DNA of 10,172 bases, from the NCBI GenBank assembly GCA_937915955.1, contig CALGIB010000060.1, forward strand, positions 1 to 10,172. The letters are read 5' to 3'. The stretch comes from an uncultured Pseudomonadota bacterium (GTDB lineage: Bacteria; Myxococcota_A; UBA796; CAJQPC01). Positions within the stretch are counted from its first letter, which is position 1. The number at the start of each line of letters is the position of its first letter. Made by a program: the position numbers and the translations under genes. The notes under the pieces are model-generated. The model saw only the letters and a program-made list of their open reading frames with translations, did no database searches and was not told where the DNA came from. This document shows positions 1 through 6,366 of this stretch, in pieces.

Positions 1-248
1 AAGGCGGACGGGCTCTTCAGGGAGGGGCCCTTGCGCGAGCCGCGGGCGTCCATGGCCGGCAGCGCGACCAGCGCCTCGGGCTGGGGATGCCAGCCCGGCG
101 GGCTCCACGCCGGCGGAGCGAGCGCGTGGCCCGACCGGTCCCCCAGGTCAGCCTGGGCGCCGGTGGGGAGCGCGAGGTTCGCGCAGACGAGGGCGAGGCT
201 GGCGACCGCGGTGGTCGCAGCAGCCCGAACGAGGGCGGGGTACTTCAT
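1..248 (-). CDS. Secreted protein of unknown function, N-terminal part (runs off left edge)
   Basis: The minus strand is open from an ATG at 248 to the window edge, giving 82 codons and no stop, so the C-terminus is missing. The N-terminus is a clear Sec signal peptide: Lys2 and Arg8 in the n-region, a hydrophobic Ala/Leu/Val core at about residues 9-27, and a type I cleavage site after TGAQA at residue 33. Cys22 is preceded by Leu-Val, which is a poor lipobox, so soluble secretion is more likely than lipidation. The start of the mature protein is rich in Pro and Trp (APPAWSPPGWHPQPE) and looks like a linker before a folded domain outside the window. I see no Shine-Dalgarno sequence. It is divergent from the gene at 360. 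The family cannot be named from this fragment; the call as a gene rests on the signal peptide. Confidence 0.72.
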   Translation of the reverse strand, partial: MKYPALVRAAATTAVASLALVCANLALPTGAQADLGDRSGHALAPPAWSPPGWHPQPEALVALPAMDARGSRKGPSLKSPSA

Positions 249-321
249 GGTGCGTTCAGCGGGGCAGGAGCAGCGGGGAGATCAGCGAGGAGCGGCAGCC
301 CGGGCAGTCGAACATGCAGAT

Positions 322-353
322 CTTGACCTGTCAAGACTGATTCCAAGTATGCT
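322..353 (+). promoter_or_regulatory. Candidate promoter overlapping a 14-bp palindrome, upstream of the gene at 360
   Basis: A -35-like TTGACC (323-328) and a -10-like TATGCT (348-353) are separated by 19 bases, in a stretch visibly richer in A/T than its surroundings. The -35 lies inside the inverted repeat CTTGACCTGTCAAG (322-335), whose 6-base arms pair perfectly around CT, so it could be an operator. Transcription would begin close to 360, the first base of the next gene's ATG. The spacer is longer than the ideal 17, so this is a candidate only. Confidence 0.35.
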
Positions 354-359
354 GGCGTC

Positions 360-1658
360 ATGTCTGGCAGCCTCGTCTTCTTCCTCGTCATGGCCCTGGG
401 TGTGGGCTTGTTCCTGGCGGTGCGCTGGCGCAACGCCATCCGCGCAGGGGCGCTCGAGGAGAGCGGCTGGAGCCGCTTCGCCGCCGAGCACCAGCTGAGC
501 TGGCGGCCGGGCGATCTGGTCGTGCCCTCCAGGCTGGCCGGCGACTGGAAGGGCTACGCCCTGGCCATCGAGTACGCACCCGAGACCAACATCCTGACCA
601 TCCAGGTCGAGACCCACACCGTCCTGGCCAAGGGCCTGCTGCTGACCAAAGAGCGCGGCGCCAAGGCGCTGGAGAAGTTCGTCGGCTTCCAGGACATCCA
701 GGTCGGCCTGCCCGCGTTGGACGACCTGCTGTTGATCCAGGGGATCGACGAGCCACACGTCCAGCGCCTCCTCCGCAGCCAGGGGGTGCCGGGCGCCCTC
801 GGCCGCCTCTTCTCCCGCTACGACAAGGCCCGGGTAGAGCGCGACAAGCTGGGCATCTACGAGGGCGGCGTGCACCAACCTCCCCGCGACCTGGCCGCGC
901 GCGTGGACACCCTGATCGAGGCCGCCGAGGCGCTGGACCTGGCCAGCCGCGAGCTCCTCCGCGGCGACGCGCTGGACACCGCCCTGAGGCGCCAGCCCCT
1001 CCCGGACGAGGCCGCCACCGAGGAGGCCGACGACAAGGTGATCTTCGTCCCCGACGAGCCCAGCTCCGAGGTCCTGGATCTCGCCACCGAGGGGCTGCAG
1101 CACGCCCCCCACCAGATCATCCGCGAGCCGGTGCGCACCGAGGACATCCTGCCCCTGGCCGACACCCAGGACGGCCCCACCGAGCTGGAGGCCACCGAGG
1201 ACCGCCCCCAGACCCTGACCGAGTCCGCGATACAGGACCTGGCCTGGGACGAGGAGCCCCCGGGCGAGGTGGTCGTGCCCCAGGACACCTCGACGCTGCA
1301 GGTGATGGAGGGCCCCATCGTGGTGAGCCCGCTGGACGTCTTGCTCGGCGTGCTCCACGACCGGAGTCGCAGCGACAAGGAGCGTCAGGAGGCGCTGGCC
1401 TCGGCCGGACCGCTGGACCTGGAGCTCACCGTGAGCTCGGTCTCACGCAGCTCGGGCCGACTCCCGACGCGCCTCCGTCGGGGCCGCACCGTGCAGGCCA
1501 GCCTGCCCGGAGATGCCCTCAAGCGGCTGGTCCTGCGCTTCCCCGCCGAGCGCAACGAGGAGCTCGACGAGCTGCGCTTCGGACACACGCTGCGGGCCCG
1601 CGGGACCCCCGCCGGCTTCGACGACTTTACGAGGCAGCTGACCCTCGACATGGATTAG
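360..1658 (+). CDS. Membrane-anchored protein of unknown function, single N-terminal helix
   Basis: This encodes 432 residues that I cannot assign to a named family. Residues 4-21 form one hydrophobic helix followed by RWRN, suggesting a membrane anchor with a cytoplasmic C-terminal body. Residues about 37-200 (WSRFAAEHQL, then a beta-rich stretch and LLLIQGIDE) resemble a type of uncharacterised protein I associate with myxobacteria-like genomes; this is recall, not a search result. Residues 215-310 are acidic, rich in Pro, Glu and Asp, and probably disordered. The last 80 or so residues (LDLELTVSSVSR ... LRFGHTLRARGTPAGFDDFTRQLTLDMD) have the strand pattern of a small OB-like barrel, which is speculative. 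No Shine-Dalgarno is visible before the ATG; an upstream promoter-like site would give a nearly leaderless message. The next gene begins nine bases after the stop, so the two are probably co-transcribed. Confidence 0.8.
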   Translation: MSGSLVFFLVMALGVGLFLAVRWRNAIRAGALEESGWSRFAAEHQLSWRPGDLVVPSRLAGDWKGYALAIEYAPETNILTIQVETHTVLAKGLLLTKERGAKALEKFVGFQDIQVGLPALDDLLLIQGIDEPHVQRLLRSQGVPGALGRLFSRYDKARVERDKLGIYEGGVHQPPRDLAARVDTLIEAAEALDLASRELLRGDALDTALRRQPLPDEAATEEADDKVIFVPDEPSSEVLDLATEGLQHAPHQIIREPVRTEDILPLADTQDGPTELEATEDRPQTLTESAIQDLAWDEEPPGEVVVPQDTSTLQVMEGPIVVSPLDVLLGVLHDRSRSDKERQEALASAGPLDLELTVSSVSRSSGRLPTRLRRGRTVQASLPGDALKRLVLRFPAERNEELDELRFGHTLRARGTPAGFDDFTRQLTLDMD

Positions 1659-1667
1659 GCTCGACCC

Positions 1668-2294
1668 ATGACCACCCTGCTTGCTGTGCTGGCCTGCACC
1701 GCTGAGCCCGACTTTGTCGTGCCCGAGGGTCTCGAGGCGCTCGAGGACAACCTCGCGACGCTCCCGGCGGACGGCTCCGAGACCCTGGACGTCGTCTCGG
1801 GCCAGGCCGATGACTACGCCTGGGTGCACGCCATGGGCTACGTCCACGCCCCCATCGAGGACGTCTGGGCGGCCCTCCAGGACACCGACGTGGTCATGGA
1901 CCGCCGCGCCATCACCAGCTGGTCGCGCGTCGACGATACGAACGCCGACTACGACGTGAGCTTCACGCTGCACCACGTGGTCGAGGACATCATCACGGTC
2001 GAGTACGACCTGGAGTGGCGAGAGAGCCTGCTGCTGATCACCCCGGAGGAGGGCGAGGAGGTCGTCGCCTGCCGCTACGAGAAGGTCGACGGGACCGAGC
2101 TGATCGCGCTGATCGTCGGCTCGCTGCTCCTGCACAAGGTCGACGAGCAGACCACCAGCCTGGAGCTGGTCGAGCACATGGCGGCCCCGCAGGACCCAGA
2201 GGACCGCATGGTCCGCTATGTCGAGGACCTGCACCTCGACATGGTCGCCTTCGTCAACGGGGACGACCTGCCCGACTACCCCGAGGAGGAGTAG
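1668..2294 (+). CDS. Putative lipoprotein with SRPBCC/START-like domain
   Basis: The 208-residue product begins MTTLLAVLAC, a very short hydrophobic leader ending in a lipobox-like V-L-A-C, so Cys10 is the likely lipidated residue. The leader has no basic residue, which is atypical. Residues about 50-195 match the SRPBCC (START/polyketide-cyclase) layout: a first strand, YAWVHAMGYVHAP, then IEDVWAALQDTDVV, where this family's 'ap...vw..l.D' signature falls, then a run of beta strands and a C-terminal helix (EDRMVRYVEDLHLDMVAFVNG). Members of the fold bind hydrophobic ligands; no ligand can be inferred here. It follows the anchored protein at 360 by nine bases, and its stop codon touches the stop codon of the convergent E2-like gene. 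The fold call is moderate; the lipoprotein call rests on the leader alone. Confidence 0.72.
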   Translation: MTTLLAVLACTAEPDFVVPEGLEALEDNLATLPADGSETLDVVSGQADDYAWVHAMGYVHAPIEDVWAALQDTDVVMDRRAITSWSRVDDTNADYDVSFTLHHVVEDIITVEYDLEWRESLLLITPEEGEEVVACRYEKVDGTELIALIVGSLLLHKVDEQTTSLELVEHMAAPQDPEDRMVRYVEDLHLDMVAFVNGDDLPDYPEEE

Positions 2295-2301
2295 CTACTC
2301 C
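2288..2301. other. 14-bp perfect palindrome spanning two abutting stop codons
   Basis: The sequence GGAGTAGCTACTCC is its own reverse complement. Its centre is the exact junction between the stop codon of the plus-strand lipoprotein gene (TAG, 2292-2294) and that of the minus-strand E2-like gene (TAG, 2295-2297). As RNA it could fold a five-pair stem with an AGCU loop from either strand, but no U tract follows on either side, so it is a poor intrinsic terminator. Part of the symmetry follows simply from two abutting TAG stops. Confidence 0.5.
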
Positions 2302-3104
2302 GGCGGACCGTCCAGGCCCGACAGCTGCCAGGGGTTCTCGAGCACCCCGCGCACGACCTTGGCGAGGACACCGCCCTGGGCCCCGTCCAGGAAGCGATGG
2401 TCGATGGTCGCGCAGAGCGTCAGGTGCGGACGGCTCTCGACCAGACCGTCGATCATCACGACCCGGTCCTGCAGGGCTCCGATGAGCACGTAGACCGGGA
2501 CGCGGGCGAAGGGCGTGGGGGGCGCGAAGCCCTCGTCCAGGCCGAACATGCCCACGCTGGTGACGATGCAGCTGCCGAAGGGGAAGCGCTCCAGCCCCAG
2601 CCCGTCCAGCCCGACGCCGGCCGAGGAGGTCAGCCAACCGGTGAACCAGACCAGCGGCCGGATGAGCCAGGTAGGCAGCAGGGCGAGCGGCCCCTGGGAC
2701 TTCTTGAAGGCCTCGTCCGTGCCCGCGCGCAAGGCCGCCGCGCGCTCGCGCAGCTCGACGGCGACCTCGGACGGGGACTTCTGATCGATGTGCTCGATCT
2801 TGGCCTTGGCGAGGTTCTTGCCGCCCTCGAGCACGACGAGGAAGGCCAGGTCCACCGTGTCGTGCGGGATGTACCGGCCCAGGAAGATCCGGCCGTTGAG
2901 GCTGGGCGTCTGGGCCATGGCGCGGCCACAAGCACAACCGACGAGGTGGGTGAGGGTCACCTTCTCGCCGGTGGTCTCTCGCAGCCACTCGATGTAGGCC
3001 AGCGCCTGAGAGGCATCCACGGTCAGCTTGCCGTAGATGTTCCCCTCGCGAGGAGCCGACCATGTGGCGATGGCCAGCTTCCGCCGGACGCTCATCTGGC
3101 CCAT
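2295..3104 (-). CDS. Stand-alone 2-oxoacid dehydrogenase E2 acyltransferase catalytic domain protein
   Basis: The 269-residue product carries the catalytic hallmark of dihydrolipoyl acyltransferases (chloramphenicol-acetyltransferase-like fold): DHRFLDG at 235-241, with His236 as the catalytic base and Asp240 the usual partner. Earlier motifs also fit: FPFGSCIVTSVGMFGLDEGF (175-194) corresponds to the 'GTFTISNLGMFG' region, and LTHLVGCACGRAMAQTPSLNGR (51-72) to the N-terminal part of the domain. It has no lipoyl domain and no E3-binding domain, so it is unlikely to be the core of a standard pyruvate or oxoglutarate dehydrogenase complex; it may transfer an acyl group from a separate carrier or CoA. 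A hydrophobic segment at 141-160 (LLPTWLIRPLVWFTGWLTSS) may bind membrane. The start used (ATG 3104) lies three bases after the upstream gene's stop; a second ATG at 3095 (MSVRRKL) is possible. Neither has a good Shine-Dalgarno, so translational coupling is likely. Confidence 0.85.
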   Translation of the reverse strand: MGQMSVRRKLAIATWSAPREGNIYGKLTVDASQALAYIEWLRETTGEKVTLTHLVGCACGRAMAQTPSLNGRIFLGRYIPHDTVDLAFLVVLEGGKNLAKAKIEHIDQKSPSEVAVELRERAAALRAGTDEAFKKSQGPLALLPTWLIRPLVWFTGWLTSSAGVGLDGLGLERFPFGSCIVTSVGMFGLDEGFAPPTPFARVPVYVLIGALQDRVVMIDGLVESRPHLTLCATIDHRFLDGAQGGVLAKVVRGVLENPWQLSGLDGPPE

Positions 3105-3107
3105 GCG

Positions 3108-3239
3108 CTAGTTCTGGCGGTGCTTCTTGATGCGCCCGCCGGACTTGCGCTTGCGCCAGTACCCGCGCGCGCGGCCCTTGGCCTTGTCCACCTTCGACTT
3201 GCGCTTCGCGTTCGCCCTCGAGCTCTTCGACTTGGCCAT
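3108..3239 (-). CDS. Very basic 43-residue protein, ribosomal-protein-like
   Basis: The product is MAKSKSSRANAKRKSKVDKA followed by KGRARGYWRKRKSGGRIKKH and RQN: 43 residues with 11 Lys, 8 Arg, one His and one Asp. This composition is typical of small ribosomal or rRNA-binding proteins that are unfolded until bound to RNA. I do not recognise it as bS22, bL36, bL37 or Thx; a lineage-specific ribosome-associated protein or nucleic-acid-binding peptide are the main options. The open frame extends further upstream, but that part is the antisense of the FG-GAP gene. The ATG at 3239 is chosen because GGAGGG (3244-3249) lies just before it, one of the best ribosome-binding sites in the window. The E2-like gene starts three bases after its stop, so the two are probably translated from one message. 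Confidence 0.78.
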   Translation of the reverse strand: MAKSKSSRANAKRKSKVDKAKGRARGYWRKRKSGGRIKKHRQN

Positions 3240-3243
3240 CAGG

Positions 3244-3249
3244 CCCTCC
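3244..3249 (-). promoter_or_regulatory. Ribosome-binding site that sets the start of the 43-residue gene
   Basis: Read on the minus strand this is GGAGGG, ending four bases before the ATG at 3239. It is near the consensus and well spaced. It decides that translation starts at the 43-residue reading rather than in the longer frame that runs back through the FG-GAP gene. Confidence 0.75.
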
Positions 3250-3288
3250 AGAATCAGATGTTTCCGGAGGACCCTATCCCATGACGGC

Positions 3289-4824
3289 TCAGTCCACCTT
3301 GAAGAGGTAGACCGCGCCCTTGTTGCCGCCGCGCGAGCTGGCGCCAACGGCGACCATGTTGCGCCCGGCGTTGTCGACGTTCTCGACGTAGGACAGCGCG
3401 CTGCCGAAGCGATCCCCCGAGCCGACGCCCAGGACCTTGGTGTCCGCGAGCACGGCGCCGGTGGTGGTCCCGTCGTAGTCGAAGGGACCGTAGAAGCCGT
3501 AGACGGCCCCGCGATCGCTGGCGGCGAAGCGGTTGGAGCCGACCAGGACGTCCGCGACGTCGTCGCCGTTGATGTCGCCGACCGCCAGGCTGGCGCCGAA
3601 CTGGTCGCCGGAGAGCTCACCGAGGAACTTCTCCTTGGCCACGCCGCCGATCTTCACGCCGGCACCCGCGGTGTTTCCGGTCACCAGGAAGGCCGCGCCC
3701 GAGCCCGCGTGGCCCAGCGCACCTGCGATGAAGTCGCTGTAGCCGTCTCCGTCCATGTCGCCTGCAGCGGCCAACTGGTTGCCGGCGGCCGCGTCGGCCG
3801 TGTTGCCGTAGAACACGTAGTCGGCGGCGTCGAAGCTCAGGGGCAGCGTGGAGTTCGTCACGACATAGACCGCGCCCGAGTTGCTGCCGTTGTTGTCGTT
3901 GCCGCGCACGCCGACGGCGAAGTCGTCGAAGCCGTCCCCGTCGTAGTCACCGACGCCCAGGATGCGCGCGCCGGCGCCGTCGTCGGCCGCCTCTCCAGCG
4001 ATCGTCGCGTCCGCGGCGGTCACGTCGGTGTTCGCGGTGACTGGGCCGTTGAAGATGTAGACCGCGCCCGAGCCAGAGCCGCCGTCGTCCGCGCCGGTCG
4101 CGCCGATGGCGATGTCGGCGTAGCTGTCGCCGTTGAGGTCCCCGACGATGGCGACGCCAGCGCCGGCGAAGTCGTAGGCCTTGGCGCCTCGGATCTCGAT
4201 GGTGTCGGTCTCCAGCGTGACGGCGCCACGCGCGAAGTTCTGCACCAGGTAGGCCACACCCGAGTTGACCTTCCAGGTCTCGTCCGGGTTCGTGAAGTTG
4301 CGGCCGCCCAGGATCAGGTCGTCGATCCCGTCGCCGTCGATGTCGCCGCCCGAGCCGACGGTCTCACCGGCGTTGCTCGCGGTCGGACCGTAGTAGCGGC
4401 CCTTGGCGCCACCCACGTTCTGGTTGCCGCTGCTGAAGTTGGCCTTGTTCATGTAGGCCGCGCCGTCACCGCCGCTGGCGCCGTCGGCGTACTGCGAGCC
4501 GGCGATCAGGTCGCCCTTGCCGTCGGCGTTGACGTCCGTGGTGGTCAGGTGGATACCCAGGCGGTCGCCGTCGCCCTCGCCCTTCCAGGTGGAGAAGGTC
4601 AGGTCGTAGGCGTTGCTGGTGCCCAGCGGCAGGGCGATCGGGACGCCGTTGGGGGCGAAGCGGTCGATCTCGGGACGGTAGTCCGGGTTGTCCCAGAGCA
4701 GCGTCGCGTCCTCACCGACGTCCAGGTAGTCGGGGGCCCCGGTGTCCGAGACCTCGATCTCGCCCTGGGTGTCGCAAGCAATCATGGCCAGCAGGCCAGG
4801 GATCAACAGAGCGGTCTTCCTCAC
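3289..4824 (-). CDS. FG-GAP/integrin-type seven-bladed propeller lipoprotein (B)
   Basis: This is an envelope lipoprotein of 511 residues. From the chosen GTG start it begins (M)RKTALLIPGLLAMIAC: a normal lipoprotein signal with two basic residues, a hydrophobic core and lipidated Cys17, followed by Asp18. Six calcium loops of the D-x-[DN]-x-D-G/S type sit about 60-70 residues apart (97, 161, 229, 293, 356 and 417), each followed by a D-hydrophobic-x-x-G strand, as in FG-GAP/VCBS repeats. A seventh repeat at 479-497 ends in the same VAVGAS strand but has lost the acidic loop. Six plus one repeats predict a seven-bladed beta-propeller. Start choice: an ATG lies at 4842, but AAGGAG (4831-4836) is correctly spaced only for the GTG at 4824. 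It closely resembles the protein at 7903-9420. The upstream FG-GAP gene ends 62 bases before it. The ligand is unknown. Confidence 0.88.
   Translation of the reverse strand: MRKTALLIPGLLAMIACDTQGEIEVSDTGAPDYLDVGEDATLLWDNPDYRPEIDRFAPNGVPIALPLGTSNAYDLTFSTWKGEGDGDRLGIHLTTTDVNADGKGDLIAGSQYADGASGGDGAAYMNKANFSSGNQNVGGAKGRYYGPTASNAGETVGSGGDIDGDGIDDLILGGRNFTNPDETWKVNSGVAYLVQNFARGAVTLETDTIEIRGAKAYDFAGAGVAIVGDLNGDSYADIAIGATGADDGGSGSGAVYIFNGPVTANTDVTAADATIAGEAADDGAGARILGVGDYDGDGFDDFAVGVRGNDNNGSNSGAVYVVTNSTLPLSFDAADYVFYGNTADAAAGNQLAAAGDMDGDGYSDFIAGALGHAGSGAAFLVTGNTAGAGVKIGGVAKEKFLGELSGDQFGASLAVGDINGDDVADVLVGSNRFAASDRGAVYGFYGPFDYDGTTTGAVLADTKVLGVGSGDRFGSALSYVENVDNAGRNMVAVGASSRGGNKGAVYLFKVD
4264..4282. repeat. 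19-bp exact direct repeat shared by the two paralogous FG-GAP genes
   Basis: GTTGACCTTCCAGGTCTCG occurs here and again at 8866-8884, at corresponding positions in genes B and C (encoding the ETWKVN segment). Other matching blocks are found at the gene ends (the GAVYLFKV region near 3300 and 7912) and around the MNK segment (near 4447 and 9053). The genes are in the same orientation, so these are direct repeats about 4.6 kb apart, consistent with duplication. Confidence 0.7.
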
Positions 4825-4830
4825 GAGTGT

Positions 4831-4836
4831 CTCCTT
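4831..4836 (-). promoter_or_regulatory. Ribosome-binding site favouring the GTG start of FG-GAP protein B
   Basis: On the minus strand the sequence is AAGGAG followed by ACACTC and then GTG at 4824. Using the GTG gives a signal peptide that starts with Arg-Lys directly before the hydrophobic core. Using the ATG at 4842 would add six residues (MTKETL) and would place this purine-rich site inside the coding sequence, with no comparable site upstream. Confidence 0.7.
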
Positions 4837-4877
4837 CGTCATCGTCTGGCTGATGGATCGGATCCCAGGAGGGGAAG

Positions 4878-4891
4878 CTTGAGCGCTCAAG
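4878..4891. promoter_or_regulatory. 14-bp perfect palindrome CTTGAGCGCTCAAG
   Basis: This perfect palindrome overlaps the stop codon of FG-GAP gene A (4887-4889) and lies 53-67 bases upstream of the start of FG-GAP gene B. It has the same CTTGA-N4-TCAAG outer arms as the palindrome at 322-335, so a shared regulator is conceivable. A hairpin role between the two genes is also possible, but no U tract follows. I find no convincing -10 element next to it. Confidence 0.3.
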
Positions 4892-6293
4892 GGATCTCGT
4901 AGAGCACGACCAGACCCTTGTCGCCCTTGGCCCCGCCAGGAGCCCCGATCGCCAGCAGCCCAGAGGACTCGACGCTGGCCTCGGTGGCCGCCAGCGATCG
5001 CCCCAGGAAGTCGCCGTCTTGCGCGCCTCGCACCCTGGCGTCCGCGCTCCAGGCGGTGCTGGTTCCGCTCGCGGCGCCGAGGAAGACGAACACGCTGCCG
5101 GAGTCCCCGTCGCCGCTCAAGGGCGAACCTACGACCAGGTCGGCCCCGCCGTCCGCGTCCAGATCGACCAGGGCCAGGGACTGACCGAAGCGGTCGCCCG
5201 AGGCCAGGCCTCGCCAGCGAAAGTCGGCCGAGGCCAGCTGCATCGACGAGGGCAGAGGCCCATAGATGCCCAGGACCTCGCCGCTGTCACTTCGACCCGG
5301 CGCGCCGACCACCAGGTCCACGTAGCCGTCGGCGTCCAGGTCGCCGACGGCCAGGCTCGCCCCCGCCTCAGCATCGGGCTTGCTCTCCTGCAACCTGTGG
5401 TCCGCGGACCACAGGCGCACGCTGGCCGGGCTGGTCGAGCCGCGCACGACGTACACCGCGCCGCCGGTCCCCTCGCTCGGGTTGCCCAGGACCACGTCCT
5501 CGAAGCCGTCCCCGTCCAGGTCCGCTGCGAGCAGCGACTGACCCGAGCGGTCGAAGGGCCAGCGTCCACCGAGCTGGACAGCCCCCGTCAGGCTGGTGCC
5601 CGCCGACAGCGGCCCTGTGAGCAGGTAGGTCACCCCGGCGTCCGCCGTGCTGCCCTTGTCCCGGCCAGGCGCCCCGACGAGCAGGTCCGTGAAGCCGTCC
5701 CCGTCGACGTCCCCGCAGGCCAGGGCCTGCCCGAGGCGATCGTGGTGCTCCTGGCCCGTCACCTTGGCGGTGGCGAAGGCGTTGATCGAGCCCCCACCCA
5801 GGCTCGCCTCGGGGACCACGAAGAGGGCCCCCGCCCAGGGCGCAGACGCGCTGTGCTGCGGCGCTCCCAGCGCCAGGTCCTGCTGCCCGTCGCCGTCCAG
5901 GTCGCCTCGACACATGGACCAGCCGGTGAGCGAACCGGCGGCGCCCTCCAGCTCGAGATCCGCAGACGACGCCACCGAGCCGCGACCATAGCCATGCCCC
6001 CGAGACAGCCAGGCCCCCCCGTCCAGCCGGTCCTGGGCCGTCTCGGCCAGCCCGGCGGCCAGCACGTCGGGCAGCCCATCGCCGTCCCCGTCGCCGAGCA
6101 GGAGCAGCGAGGAGCCCAGGCGCGCTCCGGTGCCGGGGCCCGCGAGCATGGCGTCCGAGGTGGTCGTGCCCTGCGTGCCCCGAGCCAGCGACAGGCCCTC
6201 GGACAGGGGCCCCAGGCCGGTGTCGGCGTCGACCGCGAGGCCGTCGTGGGAGACGCTCAAGGAAGGGTCACAGGCGAGGAGGAAGAGGAGCAT
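4887..6293 (-). CDS. FG-GAP/integrin-type seven-bladed propeller lipoprotein (A)
   Basis: From the ATG at 6293 the product is 468 residues and begins MLLFLLACDP, a very short lipoprotein leader with Cys8 as the lipid site and Asp9 at +2. Six calcium loops (68, 131, 195, 258, 318 and 377) are followed by classical integrin-like strands (DLLVGAPG, DLVVGAPG, DLVVGSP). A seventh repeat (436-453) keeps LLAIGAPG but lacks the acidic loop. Spacing predicts a seven-bladed calcium-dependent propeller on the cell envelope. It is more diverged from B and C than these are from each other. Cys128 and Cys193 sit just before the calcium loops of blades 2 and 3 and could pair. The start is uncertain: a GTG at 6329 would give an ordinary-length leader with two Arg, but with an Asp just before the core; no candidate has a well-spaced Shine-Dalgarno. 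The frame stays open further upstream, across the divergent sulfatase, and I do not take that part as coding. Confidence 0.85.
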   Translation of the reverse strand: MLLFLLACDPSLSVSHDGLAVDADTGLGPLSEGLSLARGTQGTTTSDAMLAGPGTGARLGSSLLLLGDGDGDGLPDVLAAGLAETAQDRLDGGAWLSRGHGYGRGSVASSADLELEGAAGSLTGWSMCRGDLDGDGQQDLALGAPQHSASAPWAGALFVVPEASLGGGSINAFATAKVTGQEHHDRLGQALACGDVDGDGFTDLLVGAPGRDKGSTADAGVTYLLTGPLSAGTSLTGAVQLGGRWPFDRSGQSLLAADLDGDGFEDVVLGNPSEGTGGAVYVVRGSTSPASVRLWSADHRLQESKPDAEAGASLAVGDLDADGYVDLVVGAPGRSDSGEVLGIYGPLPSSMQLASADFRWRGLASGDRFGQSLALVDLDADGGADLVVGSPLSGDGDSGSVFVFLGAASGTSTAWSADARVRGAQDGDFLGRSLAATEASVESSGLLAIGAPGGAKGDKGLVVLYEIP

Positions 6294-6366
6294 GTCCCGC
6301 AGAACGGAACGAAGCGCCTCGGCGGCCACCCTCTCCGTATGGAACGGTCCTTCCGATGGACTGGAC

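Noticed and set aside
31..498. A 155-codon plus-strand open frame at the left edge
   Set aside because: It is antisense to the signal-peptide gene at 1-248 and runs into the gene at 360 in a different frame; the product is Ser/Ala/Arg-rich and featureless.
282..1358. A 358-codon minus-strand open frame opposite the membrane-anchored gene
   Set aside because: Composition is Gly/Leu/Gln/Asp repeats typical of reverse frames in GC-rich genes; the plus-strand protein has a proper membrane helix and varied composition.
3240..3620. Upstream extension of the 43-residue gene to a 170-codon frame
   Set aside because: The extension is an off-frame reading of FG-GAP gene B with Ser/Thr/Ala/Pro low complexity, and the good ribosome-binding site sits at the internal ATG.
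3127..4902. A 591-codon plus-strand open frame opposite FG-GAP gene B
   Set aside because: It is the antisense of codons such as GAC, GTC and GGC that give no stops in reverse. The product is a low-complexity Val/Ala/Asp/Arg repeat mirroring the FG-GAP loops, without signal, domain or ribosome-binding site.
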